NCBI GenBank assembly: GCA_024280735.1
Contig: JAJRPO010000008.1
Location: 1-37,170 of the forward strand
DNA: 37,170 nucleotides
DNA from: Alphaproteobacteria bacterium
GTDB lineage: Bacteria > Pseudomonadota > Alphaproteobacteria > Rhodobacterales > Rhodobacteraceae
Direction of reading: 5' to 3'
Positions within the stretch are counted from its first letter, which is position 1; the number at the start of each line of letters is the position of its first letter. A program made the position numbers and the translations under genes. The notes beneath the pieces are model-generated. The model ran no database searches. It saw only the letters and a list, made by a program, of their open reading frames with translations, and was not told the origin of the DNA. Positions 8,471 to 16,193 of the stretch are shown here, one piece after another.

Positions 8471-10456
8471 ATGGCTTTATTGCTGGGCGTTGACACGGGC
8501 GGAACCTATACAGATGCGGTTTTGATGCGCGACGAGATCGAGGTAGTCGCATCGGCCAAGTCGTTGACGACGCGCCATGATCTGGCTTTGGGGATCGGCA
8601 ATGCGGTGTCGGAAGTACTGGCAAGCGCAGGTGCGAAACCCGAAGATATTGCCCTGGTTTCCCTATCAACCACGCTGGCCACAAATGCGCTGGTGCAGGG
8701 GCAGGGGGATCGGACCTGTCTGGTGTTTATCGGTTTTTCGGAACGTGACATTGCGCGCCAAGGACTGGACGCGGCCCTTGCTGGGGATCCGGTGGTTTTG
8801 TTGGCCGGTGGTCACAATCATTCCGGCACGGCCGCGGCCGATTTCGATGCGCAGGGTTTGCGCGCGGCCCTAGGCAATATGACGGATACAATTTCGGGGT
8901 TTGCGGTGGCGGCGCAATTTGGCACTCGCAACCCTGAACATGAATTGGCCGCCCGTGACATCATTCGCGAAATAACCGGCACTCCCGTTACTTGCAGCCA
9001 TGAACTCAGCGCCCGCCTCGGTGGTCCAAAGCGGGCGATGACGGCGGTTTTGAATGCGCGGTTGATCGGCATGATTGCGGGGTTGATCGACGCGACGCAA
9101 TCCCTGCTTGGCAGGCTGGAAATATCGGCGCCTTTGATGGTTGTGCGCGGGGATGGCGCGCTCATTTCGGCCAATTTAGCGCGCGAACGCCCGATTGAAA
9201 CCATCCTCTCTGGTCCGGCTGCCAGCATTGTTGGCGCCCGCTGGCTAACGGACGAAACGGATGCGATTGTGTCGGATATTGGCGGCACCACCACCGATGT
9301 GGCGGTGCTGCGGAATGGTCGCCCGATGATCGATCCTGACGGCGCGCAAGTGGGCGGTTTTCGCACCATGGTAGAGGCCGTCGCCATGCGTACAACGGGT
9401 CTGGGCGGAGACAGCGAAGTGCATCTTTCCGGTGGTATGCTGCACCTTGGCCCGCGCCGCGTTCTGCCCGTGTCCCTGTGCGCGCTGGAGTGGCCGGATC
9501 TTGTTCACGCAGCTTTGGAGCGACAATTGTCTGCGGATCATGTGGGGGAACATGACGGGCGTTTTGTGGTGCCGTTAATGCCACCAACCAGCGAGTTGGG
9601 AGCGCGGGAAACCGAATTGCTGGCCCGCATGGACGGTCAGGCTTGCGAGTTGGGGAAACTGTTGAACAACAGGCTAGAGGCGGCAGCATTGCAAAAGCTG
9701 GTGTCGCGCGGCGTGGTGATCATTTCCGCCGTCACGCCGTCAGATGCCAGCCATGTTTTGGGTGGGTTGGACAGCTGGGATGAAAATGCTGCGCGCAAAG
9801 CGTTGCAACAATTTGCCCGCAGAAAAACCAACGCAGGTGTGCCGCTGGCAGAATCCGCTGATTTGCTGGCCCGGATGATCGTGGACCAGCTAACAGAACA
9901 AACGGCACAGACATTGCTGGAAACTGCATTTGCCGAGGACGAAACCGATTTTGGCCTGCCGGTTGCGGCGCTGGCCCGTCATATTCTGACGCGCAAGGGG
10001 ATGGATCATCACCGGGGAGTTATCGCGTTGGACGCGGGTCTTAATCTGCCGGTAATCGGGCTTGGGGCTTCTGCCAAGAATTATTACGGGGCTGTGGGTG
10101 AACGGTTGAATTGCAGGGTGGTACTGCCGGAATATGGCGGTGTTGCCAATGCGATTGGGGCTGTTGTTGGCCGGGTCAGCATGCGGCTGACAGGGCAAAT
10201 AACCAGCCCAAGCGAGGGATGCTATCGGGTGCATTTCAAAGCGGGGCCGCAAGACTTTATCGACGAGGAACAGGCGTTTTGTGCCCTTGAGACCGCATTG
10301 GGGGAGTCTGTCCGTAATTCGGCGTTACAGTCCGGTGTTCAAGATATTCAACTACGTTTTGAACGAAAAATTTCCTGTGCAACTGTTGAGTCCCGTAGGG
10401 TCTTTGTCGAGGCAGACGTGTTGGCGGTTGCTTCTGGCAGGCCCCGAATATCCTAA
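8471..10456 (+). CDS. Hydantoinase A/oxoprolinase family protein (HyuA-like)
   Basis: The 661-aa protein belongs to the ATP-dependent hydantoinase/5-oxoprolinase A-subunit family. The N-terminal phosphate-binding segment LLGVDTGGTYTDAV is at residues 3-16, and the second actin-like ATPase motif DIGGTTTDVAVL is near 270. HyuA usually works with a HyuB subunit encoded next to it or fused. No HyuB-like frame exists in this window, so the partner is elsewhere or the protein acts alone. A GGGGGCGGA ribosome site precedes ATG 8471. It follows the MocR gene by 49 bp and may be its target. The amide substrate cannot be told. Confidence 0.88.
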   Translation: MALLLGVDTGGTYTDAVLMRDEIEVVASAKSLTTRHDLALGIGNAVSEVLASAGAKPEDIALVSLSTTLATNALVQGQGDRTCLVFIGFSERDIARQGLDAALAGDPVVLLAGGHNHSGTAAADFDAQGLRAALGNMTDTISGFAVAAQFGTRNPEHELAARDIIREITGTPVTCSHELSARLGGPKRAMTAVLNARLIGMIAGLIDATQSLLGRLEISAPLMVVRGDGALISANLARERPIETILSGPAASIVGARWLTDETDAIVSDIGGTTTDVAVLRNGRPMIDPDGAQVGGFRTMVEAVAMRTTGLGGDSEVHLSGGMLHLGPRRVLPVSLCALEWPDLVHAALERQLSADHVGEHDGRFVVPLMPPTSELGARETELLARMDGQACELGKLLNNRLEAAALQKLVSRGVVIISAVTPSDASHVLGGLDSWDENAARKALQQFARRKTNAGVPLAESADLLARMIVDQLTEQTAQTLLETAFAEDETDFGLPVAALARHILTRKGMDHHRGVIALDAGLNLPVIGLGASAKNYYGAVGERLNCRVVLPEYGGVANAIGAVVGRVSMRLTGQITSPSEGCYRVHFKAGPQDFIDEEQAFCALETALGESVRNSALQSGVQDIQLRFERKISCATVESRRVFVEADVLAVASGRPRIS

Positions 10457-10501
10457 AATAGTCTGGTTCTGGGCTGCTCTGTTTAGTGTGAATTTGCAGG
10501 C

Positions 10502-10555
10502 TTGACTTCATATAGTTCGTTATCGTACCAGTTTAGTACGATAACGAACTATATG
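10502..10555. promoter_or_regulatory. Perfect 20-bp inverted repeat, probable operator of the Tat protein/MarR operon
   Basis: The arms CATATAGTTCGTTATCGTAC (10509-10528) and its exact reverse complement (10536-10555) are separated by CAGTTTA. Each arm is itself an imperfect palindrome, GTTCG-TTAT-CGTAC, so the site could hold two dimers with centres 27 bp apart. A -35-like TTGACT is at 10502-10507. The right arm abuts the GGAGGA ribosome site (10555-10560). As RNA it would also form a strong hairpin just before the start codon. The MarR protein encoded at the end of this operon is the likely ligand. Confidence 0.75.
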
Positions 10556-10567
10556 GAGGAAAACGAT

Positions 10568-11704
10568 ATGACATACTCTCGCAGAAAGATTCTTGGGCTC
10601 ATTGGCGGCGGTACAATTCTTGCGGCTTCGGCTGCTGCCGGTGGATTTTTGGCGACCCGATCACCGGACAAAGCTCTGGCTCCATGGGCATTGGCCGGCC
10701 AGTATCCTGACCTCCGTATGCGGGCATTGTCTTTTGCCTTGCTGGCCCCGAACCCTCATAATCGTCAGCCTTGGGTGGCAGCGTTACAAGGGGCAGACAC
10801 GGTGATCCTTTATCGGAATTCGGCGCTGAACCTACCGGAAACGGACCCAAATGAGCGCCAGTTAACCATTGGTATGGGGTGTTTTATCGAATTGATGGTG
10901 CAGGGTGCCGCGCAAGAGGGCACTGGTGTTGAACTAGAGCTTTTCCCGAAAGGAACCGATAAAAATGCTCCTGTGGTGGTGGCACGATTTACCGGTGAAG
11001 CCACGCCAGAACCGCTGTTTCAGCAAGTTCTTATCCGCCACACAAACCGCTCACTCTACAATCAGAGCGCTGTTTCATCGTCTGAAATTGCGGTAATTGT
11101 GAATAGCCCCGGTCAGGTTCAAGGCGCGGTGATTGCTGCCAGTTCAAAAAAGACCATGGTTTCGGATATTCAAAAACTGGCCTCGGCGGCAATTGCAATT
11201 GAAGCAAATACCCCAAGGACGCACGCGGAATCCATCCATCTAACGCGGATTGGCAAGGCCGAAATAGAGGCCAACCCTGACGGTATTTCGCTTGGTGGTC
11301 CGTTGATGGATAGCCTTGGTGCGTTGGGTATATTGAACCGTGTTTCTGCCCTTGATCCAAACAGCAGTGCCTTTGCAACGGCAATAACCATGCAAACCGA
11401 CGCCGTTGCAACGACACCTGCATTTTTCTGGGTGACCACCCCTGCGAACAAGCGAACCGATCAAATTGCCGCCGGGCGGGCATGGGTCCGGGCGCATTTG
11501 CAAGCGACTGCATTGGGCTTATCCGTGCAACCCATCAGCCAGGCGCTGCAAGAATACGCGGAAATGGACATGCCGTATCGGAAAATCCACAGCATGCTTG
11601 CACAACAAGGCGAGACCGTGCAAATGTTGGGCCGTCTGGGCTATGGTCCCAGTCAAAGCCCCGCCCCAAGGTGGCCTTTGGAGACGCGCCTGAAAAATGC
11701 CTGA
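10568..11704 (+). CDS. Tat-exported nitroreductase-like (Acg-type FMN-binding) protein
   Basis: The 378-aa protein begins with a twin-arginine signal: SRRKILG with Arg5-Arg6, then a small hydrophobic stretch rich in Gly and Ala (about 10-27). The rest resembles Acg-family nitroreductase-like flavoproteins (LLAPNPHNRQPW near 60-71, LIRHTNRSLYN in the middle, and WVRAHLQATALGLSVQPISQALQ late). Export across the inner membrane is inferred from the Tat motif, and the substrate is unknown. ATG 10568 is chosen because it directly precedes the Tat motif and has GGAGGA 7 nt upstream. Its 3' end overlaps the MarR gene by 8 nt, so the two are translationally coupled. Confidence 0.85.
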   Translation: MTYSRRKILGLIGGGTILAASAAAGGFLATRSPDKALAPWALAGQYPDLRMRALSFALLAPNPHNRQPWVAALQGADTVILYRNSALNLPETDPNERQLTIGMGCFIELMVQGAAQEGTGVELELFPKGTDKNAPVVVARFTGEATPEPLFQQVLIRHTNRSLYNQSAVSSSEIAVIVNSPGQVQGAVIAASSKKTMVSDIQKLASAAIAIEANTPRTHAESIHLTRIGKAEIEANPDGISLGGPLMDSLGALGILNRVSALDPNSSAFATAITMQTDAVATTPAFFWVTTPANKRTDQIAAGRAWVRAHLQATALGLSVQPISQALQEYAEMDMPYRKIHSMLAQQGETVQMLGRLGYGPSQSPAPRWPLETRLKNA

Positions 11705-12164
11705 CACCCCCCAAGACCCCAAACCATTTGGCCAATCGGTTTTCGCCGTGCTGACAGAGGTGGGTATTATTGCTCAGCTGTCGCGTAGCGTAATGGAAAC
11801 ACGTGCGCCTGATGGTTTGAACATGCCGATGTTCGGGGTTTTAAACCACTTGTCCCGGGTGCCGGACCCGCCCACGCCACTCAGTTTGGCGCGGGCTTTT
11901 CAGCAACCAAAAACCTCGATGACCCATACATTGGCCTCGCTGGAAAAGCGCGGTTTTGTGGTGATGGTGCCGAACCCCGAGGATGGGCGCAGCAAACTGG
12001 TACAGATTACAGATATGGGGCGTGTGGCCCGCGGGCAGGTAATAGCCGCCTTGTCGCGGGAATATGCCGATTTGGCGGATGTGGTTGGTCTGGAAAAAAT
12101 CGCCGAAATATTGCCTGTGTTATCGGATATTCGGCAATATTTTGATTGCAAAAGGGATCAATAA
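11697..12164 (+). CDS. MarR-family transcriptional regulator
   Basis: The 155-aa protein has a MarR winged helix in the middle (about residues 40-110): PMFGVLNHLSRV, LSLARAFQQPKTSMTHTLASLEKRGFVVMVPNPEDGRSKLVQITDMG, including the wing. It overlaps the end of the Tat-exported flavoprotein gene by 8 nt and is very likely its autoregulating repressor acting on the inverted repeat at 10509-10555. Its 3' end overlaps the convergent Lrp-type gene by 7 nt, so there is no room for a normal terminator. Confidence 0.92.
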   Translation: MPDTPQDPKPFGQSVFAVLTEVGIIAQLSRSVMETRAPDGLNMPMFGVLNHLSRVPDPPTPLSLARAFQQPKTSMTHTLASLEKRGFVVMVPNPEDGRSKLVQITDMGRVARGQVIAALSREYADLADVVGLEKIAEILPVLSDIRQYFDCKRDQ

Positions 12165-12583
12165 ATCCGGTCGAGCAACAAGCTTGTTTCACTGTTCAAG
12201 ACTCCGCTGATTTCGCGCACCCGCCGCAAGACTTGGTCAAACTGAACTAAATTGTCCATATGCACATCCGCCACCAAATCCCACGCGCCATTGGTGCTGT
12301 AAACCTTGGTGATTTGCGGAATTTCCCGCATTGCGCGGATCACCGATTGGGACATTCTGCCTTGTAATTCTACCATCATTACCGCGCGAATGCCGCCGTT
12401 ATCTTCGGTCTCTGTCACAATAGTGAAGCGCCGGATAACGCCTGTTTCCACCAACCGCAGCAGCCGTTGTTTCACGGTCGTGCGCGACAATTGTAACCGC
12501 TGCGCCAACTCGGTGATCGAGGCGCGCGCGTTGGTTTTCAAGGCTGCAAGTATTGCCTGATCTGTGGCATCATTTCGGGGCAT
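12158..12583 (-). CDS. Lrp/AsnC-family transcriptional regulator
   Basis: The 141-aa protein is standard Lrp/AsnC size, with an N-terminal HTH (about residues 7-55: ASITELAQRLQLSRTTVKQRLLRLVETGVI) and a ligand-binding RAM domain (about 65-138). It is divergent from arginase and ornithine cyclodeaminase and most likely controls them in response to arginine or ornithine. ATG 12583 gives the family-typical start MPRNDATDQAIL; the frame is open to 12682 but that extension covers the promoter region. No strong ribosome site is seen. Confidence 0.92.
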   Translation of the reverse strand: MPRNDATDQAILAALKTNARASITELAQRLQLSRTTVKQRLLRLVETGVIRRFTIVTETEDNGGIRAVMMVELQGRMSQSVIRAMREIPQITKVYSTNGAWDLVADVHMDNLVQFDQVLRRVREISGVLNSETSLLLDRIY

Positions 12584-12590
12584 GGTTTCG

Positions 12591-12660
12591 TTTTGTCCAA
12601 TTAGCTTATCAAAATGTACAGTATGTTCGCCGTTTTGTCCAATTACCATTCTATTTTGTG
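12591..12660. promoter_or_regulatory. Phased TTTTGT boxes, probable Lrp-type operator between lrp and arginase
   Basis: TTTTGTCCAATTA occurs at 12591 and again at 12633, and TTTTGTG at 12654. The starts are 42 and 21 bp apart, that is four and two helical turns on one DNA face. An inverted copy (ATCAAAAT) lies near 12609-12616, filling the vacant position. Lrp/AsnC octamers characteristically wrap DNA over several phased sites. Position between the regulator and its presumed target supports the call. Confidence 0.55.
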
Positions 12661-12708
12661 CCGTTCCGCACCCCCATAACAAGGAAAATTCTCATAGGGG
12701 TGTTGTCC

Positions 12709-13635
12709 ATGACCAAAACTTGCCACATCATAGGGGCACCGATTGAAACAGGTGCCAGTCAACCGGGGTGTCTGATGGGCCCCGCCGCTTTTCGTACCGC
12801 CGGCCTGCCTGAAACCATCCGCTCGCTGGGCTGGGAGGTGTCGGATATTGGCGATGTTATATGTGAACAGGTTATGGCATCAACACATGCCAACAAACTA
12901 CTGCGCAACTTACCACAAACAATCGGCTGGACCCGCGCCCTGGCCAAAGCGGCCTATCATGCAGCAAAATCAAGTGATTGTCCGGTGTTTTTAGGCGGTG
13001 ACCATTCACTGGCAGCGGGCACTGTAACTGGCGTCGCAAAATACGCAGCAGAGCAAGGCCGCCCGTTGTTTGTCCTATGGCTCGATGCGCATCCTGATTT
13101 CCATACATTGGAAACAACCGACAGCGGTAATCTGCATGGCACGCCCGTGGCCTATTTCACGGGGCAGGTGGGGTTTGACTGTTTCCCGCCAGTTGAAAAT
13201 CCGGTTGATCCAGCCAATATCTGCATGATGGGCCTGCGCTCGGTTGACGGGCCGGAACGCACAGGGCTTGCGCGCGCCGGCGTGGAACTGCATGATATGC
13301 GCGCGATTGATGAACACGGCATCGCCACACCATTGCGCCGTTTCCTTGCGCGGGTCAAAGACGCAAACGGTATGTTGCATGTCAGTCTGGATGTGGACTT
13401 TCTGGAGCCGGCAATCGCACCGGCCGTCGGCACGACTGTGCCCGGCGGGGCAACATTCCGCGAGGCCCATTTGATTATGGAAATGCTGCATGACAGTGGT
13501 CTCGTTACCTCGCTTGACCTGGTAGAGCTGAACCCGTTTCTGGATGAACGGGGCCGCACCGCCCTGCTGATGTCCGACCTCACTGCCAGCTTGTTTGGCC
13601 GTTCTGTACTTGATCGTATGACTGGAACCTATTGA
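12709..13635 (+). CDS. rocF: Arginase
   Basis: Arginase hydrolyses L-arginine to L-ornithine and urea with a binuclear Mn centre in the cytoplasm. The 308-aa protein shows the three metal-binding signatures in order: GGDHS (96-100), DAHPDFH (126-132) and SLDVDFLEPAIAPAVGTTV (226-244). ATG 12709 is chosen from the family-typical opening CHIIGAPIETGASQPG and an AGGGGTG site 6 nt upstream; the longer open frame crosses the operator region. The stop is 1 bp before the ornithine cyclodeaminase start, so its product is passed to the next enzyme. An agmatinase is less likely given the neighbour. Confidence 0.93.
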   Translation: MTKTCHIIGAPIETGASQPGCLMGPAAFRTAGLPETIRSLGWEVSDIGDVICEQVMASTHANKLLRNLPQTIGWTRALAKAAYHAAKSSDCPVFLGGDHSLAAGTVTGVAKYAAEQGRPLFVLWLDAHPDFHTLETTDSGNLHGTPVAYFTGQVGFDCFPPVENPVDPANICMMGLRSVDGPERTGLARAGVELHDMRAIDEHGIATPLRRFLARVKDANGMLHVSLDVDFLEPAIAPAVGTTVPGGATFREAHLIMEMLHDSGLVTSLDLVELNPFLDERGRTALLMSDLTASLFGRSVLDRMTGTY

Positions 13636-13636
13636 T

Positions 13637-14704
13637 ATGAAACCTGAAAACAAAATCGCCCCCAGCCCGTCCAACCTTGCCATGGTGCCGTTTGTATCTG
13701 TCGCCCATATGATGGATCTGGTGAACCAACGCGGGTTAGAAACCGTGCTGCGCGAATTGGCAGACATGATCGAAAGTGATTTCAAACGCTGGCCGGAGTT
13801 TGATAAAACGGCCCGCGTCGCGGCCCACTCTCCGGATGGGGTGATTGAATTGATGCCCACGGCGGATGCGGAAAACTATGGCTTCAAATACGTCAACGGC
13901 CACCCGAAAAATACGAAACAGGGCTATCAAACCGTCACCGCCTTCGGGGTGCTGTCAAGCGTTGCCAACGGCTATCCGATCTTGCTGTCGGAAATGACCG
14001 TGTTGACCGCTTTGCGCACTGCGGCGACCTCGGCGCTGGTGGCCAAATACCTTGCGCCAAAAGGTGCTAAAACTATGGCGATGTTTGGCAATGGCGCGCA
14101 ATGCGAGTTTCAGGCCATGGCGTTTAAAACCCTGCTGGGGATCGATACTGTGCGCTTATACGATATCGACCCAGCCGCCACCGAAAAGGCCGCAAAAAAC
14201 CTGCAAAACAGCGGCTTGAAAGTAGTGAAATGTACCTCTGGTCAAGAGGTGGTCGAAGGTGCCGAGATTATCACCACGTGTACAGCAGATAAGCAAAATG
14301 CCACGATTCTAACCGACAACATGGTCGGCGCAGGCGTTCACATCAATGCAATAGGCGGCGATTGCCCGGGTAAAACAGAGTTGCACCGCGATGTGTTGCT
14401 GCGGTCTGAAATATTTGTGGAATACCCGCCGCAAACATGGGTTGAGGGCGAAATTCAACAATTGGAAAAAACGCATCCGATTACCGAGTTATGGCAAGTC
14501 ATGCGCGGCGAGGCCGTTGGGCGCAGTGACCCCCGCCAAATCACCCTGTTTGACAGCGTGGGTTTCGCCATCGAGGATTTTTCTGCCTTGCGCTATGTGC
14601 ATTCTTGCGTGACCAAAGGGGCTGCCCATGAACTGCTGGATATGCTGGCAGATCCGGATGATCCCCGTGATTTGTTTGGCATGGTCAAACGCGCGCAACC
14701 ATAG
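13637..14704 (+). CDS. ocd: Ornithine cyclodeaminase
   Basis: The enzyme converts L-ornithine to L-proline and ammonia with bound NAD+. The 355-aa length is normal. The dinucleotide-binding segment is MFGNGAQCEFQA (149-160). The N-terminal substrate region includes RVAAHSPDGVIELMPTAD (60-77) and KYVNGHPKNT (84-93), typical of bacterial ornithine cyclodeaminases. It follows arginase with a 1-bp gap, giving a complete arginine to proline pathway of two enzymes. Transcription ends at the large palindrome downstream. Confidence 0.94.
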   Translation: MKPENKIAPSPSNLAMVPFVSVAHMMDLVNQRGLETVLRELADMIESDFKRWPEFDKTARVAAHSPDGVIELMPTADAENYGFKYVNGHPKNTKQGYQTVTAFGVLSSVANGYPILLSEMTVLTALRTAATSALVAKYLAPKGAKTMAMFGNGAQCEFQAMAFKTLLGIDTVRLYDIDPAATEKAAKNLQNSGLKVVKCTSGQEVVEGAEIITTCTADKQNATILTDNMVGAGVHINAIGGDCPGKTELHRDVLLRSEIFVEYPPQTWVEGEIQQLEKTHPITELWQVMRGEAVGRSDPRQITLFDSVGFAIEDFSALRYVHSCVTKGAAHELLDMLADPDDPRDLFGMVKRAQP

Positions 14705-14713
14705 CCCCTTACA

Positions 14714-14793
14714 ATTCTTTGTTCCCTTAAATATCCCCGCCGGAGGCAAAATCTAAATCGCCTCCGGCGGGGATATTTAAGGGAACAAAGAAT
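14714..14793. terminator. Perfect 34-bp inverted repeat between convergent genes
   Basis: The arms at 14714-14747 and 14760-14793 are exactly complementary (34 of 34), with a 12-nt AT-rich loop. The inner part is GC-rich (CCCCGCCGGAGGC), the outer part AT-rich. Lying between the 3' ends of ocd and the SDR gene, it can terminate transcription from both sides. Each arm contains the repeat unit also seen once at 6005-6033, so the palindrome equals two inverted copies of that element. Confidence 0.8.
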
Positions 14794-14804
14794 GGGAAAG
14801 GGTA

Positions 14805-15566
14805 TTAAGCCAATCTGATCGCACCATCCAATCGAATGGTCTCGCCGTTAAGATAGGCATTTTCTACGATGGTGCGCGCGAGGCTGGCGAATTCTGACGG
14901 CTTGCCCAAACGCTTGGGGAAGGTCACATCTTTGGCCAGTTCAACGCAAACATCCTGGCCCAAAGCTTCAAACAAAGGCGTCAGAAATAACCCCGGTGCG
15001 ATGGCGCAACAGCGGATGCCATTATACGCAAGGTCGCGGGCAACCGGCAAAGACAGGGCGGCGATGCCTCCTTTGGAAGCTGCATAGGCGGCCTGGCCTT
15101 TTTGTCCTTCAAAAGCAGCAACGGAAGCGGTGTTGACGATCACACCGCGCTCGCCGTTCTCGTTAGCGTCATTTTTGGCCATTTCAACAGCTGCCAGGCG
15201 CAATACGTTAAATGTGCCGTTCAGGTTAATGTCCAAAGTCTTGGTGAAATCCGCCAAAGGGTGCGGCCCGTTCCGCCCTACGGTTTTTGTGGCAGTGGCA
15301 ATTCCCGCGCAATTTACGCAGATTGACAGTGATCCGAATTTTTCGATTGTCCGGGCGATGCCCTCGCTGACGCTGTTTTCGTCAGTTACATTGACCGGCG
15401 CAAAGATTACGTTTGAACCCAGTTCTTTGGCAAGCTGCTCACCTCGCTCAGCGTTCATATCAAAAATGGCGACACTGGCGCCGTTGGCAGCAAATTCCCG
15501 CACTGTTGCCTCGCCAAGCCCAGAGGCTCCGCCGGTTACAATGGCTACTGATCCTGAAAGTTGCAT
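14805..15566 (-). CDS. SDR-family dehydrogenase, 3-hydroxyacyl-CoA dehydrogenase type II-like
   Basis: The 253-aa short-chain dehydrogenase has the NAD-binding motif TGGASGLG (11-18), Asp36 that favours NAD over NADP, and the catalytic set Ser148, Tyr161, Lys165 (YAASK). Overall it resembles HSD17B10-type 3-hydroxyacyl-CoA dehydrogenases, for example in the GQKGQAAYAASKGGIAALSLPVARDLA segment and the C-terminal NGETIRLDGAIR. A role in acyl-CoA or branched-chain degradation is plausible but not proven. AGGAG 8 nt before ATG 15566 fixes the start. A near-perfect operator lies just upstream, so it is probably controlled by the HpaR-like regulator encoded before it. Confidence 0.9.
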   Translation of the reverse strand: MQLSGSVAIVTGGASGLGEATVREFAANGASVAIFDMNAERGEQLAKELGSNVIFAPVNVTDENSVSEGIARTIEKFGSLSICVNCAGIATATKTVGRNGPHPLADFTKTLDINLNGTFNVLRLAAVEMAKNDANENGERGVIVNTASVAAFEGQKGQAAYAASKGGIAALSLPVARDLAYNGIRCCAIAPGLFLTPLFEALGQDVCVELAKDVTFPKRLGKPSEFASLARTIVENAYLNGETIRLDGAIRLA

Positions 15567-15584
15567 GGCTTGGCTCCTGTAAGC

Positions 15585-15610
15585 GTTAATTGAACATGTG
15601 TTCACTTAAC
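15585..15610. promoter_or_regulatory. 26-bp near-palindromic operator upstream of the SDR gene
   Basis: The site reads GTTAATTGAACA-TG-TGTTCACTTAAC. The 12-bp arms pair at 11 of 12 positions. It lies 19 bp before the SDR start and 30 bp after the end of the MarR-type gene, an arrangement typical of a MarR-family operator. Confidence 0.65.
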
Positions 15611-15640
15611 CATTTCAGGAAGGCTTTGCAATCAAGCTGG

Positions 15641-16069
15641 CTAAAATTCTGAAATTCTCTTGAGCTTGTTTAGAAGGTTCACAAGTTGCGCTTTTCCGAA
15701 ACTCTCTTCCAGCTCGTCGTAAACCAGTTTTGCAGCAGGCGCGATGGCAGCAATTTGATCTTGGCCACCTTGCGTCAAATGAATGATCTGCTTTCGCTTG
15801 TCGGTCTCGTGTTTTTCACGCAGGATAAACGCGCGCTGCTCCAGTGCACTCAGGATACGGGTCAGGCTGGGGGTTAAAACAACACAGCGTTCCCCCAAAA
15901 CAGTTGGCTCCAGCGGCCCGACCTCATCCAGAACCCGCAGTACCCGCCACTGTTGTTCGGTTAGGCCATGGGCCTGTAAAACGGGTCGCAGCCGCAATAA
16001 TAATGCCTCGCGGGCCCGCAATAACATGATTGGCAGTGATTCTTCTGTCTTTGCAAAAAATTTGCTCAT
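15641..16069 (-). CDS. MarR-family regulator, HpaR-like
   Basis: The 142-aa winged-helix protein resembles HpaR, the repressor of homoprotocatechuate degradation: LPIMLLRAREALLLRLRPVLQAHGLTEQQWRVLRVLDE at the N-terminus, then a wing with REKHETDKRKQIIHLTQGG. It lies between MttB-family and SDR genes on the same strand. The palindrome at 15585-15610 is its likely binding site. GGGGCGGAA directly before ATG 16069 serves as ribosome site. HpaR-like proteins control varied pathways, so the name does not prove homoprotocatechuate metabolism here. Confidence 0.9.
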   Translation of the reverse strand: MSKFFAKTEESLPIMLLRAREALLLRLRPVLQAHGLTEQQWRVLRVLDEVGPLEPTVLGERCVVLTPSLTRILSALEQRAFILREKHETDKRKQIIHLTQGGQDQIAAIAPAAKLVYDELEESFGKAQLVNLLNKLKRISEF

Positions 16070-16169
16070 TTCCGCCCCTAACAGCCACGCTACAGGAAAC
16101 CCTGCTTCTTCCTAACCCCTAAAGAAATGCAAGAAATTAATCAATGGTCCCCAAGCGCGCAGCTTGGTA

Positions 16170-16193
16170 GGGTGTCGTGCTTTACACGCACCC
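16170..16193 (-). terminator. Stem-loop after the MttB-family gene
   Basis: GGGTG-T-CGTG and CACG-CACCC pair over 9 bp with a one-base bulge and a 5-nt loop, directly after the MttB stop codon. No clear T-run follows, so this may be a weak terminator or an RNA-end stabiliser. Confidence 0.4.

Noticed and set aside
13075..13860. 261-codon minus-strand frame across arginase and ocd
   Set aside because: Antisense shadow that spans two real genes.
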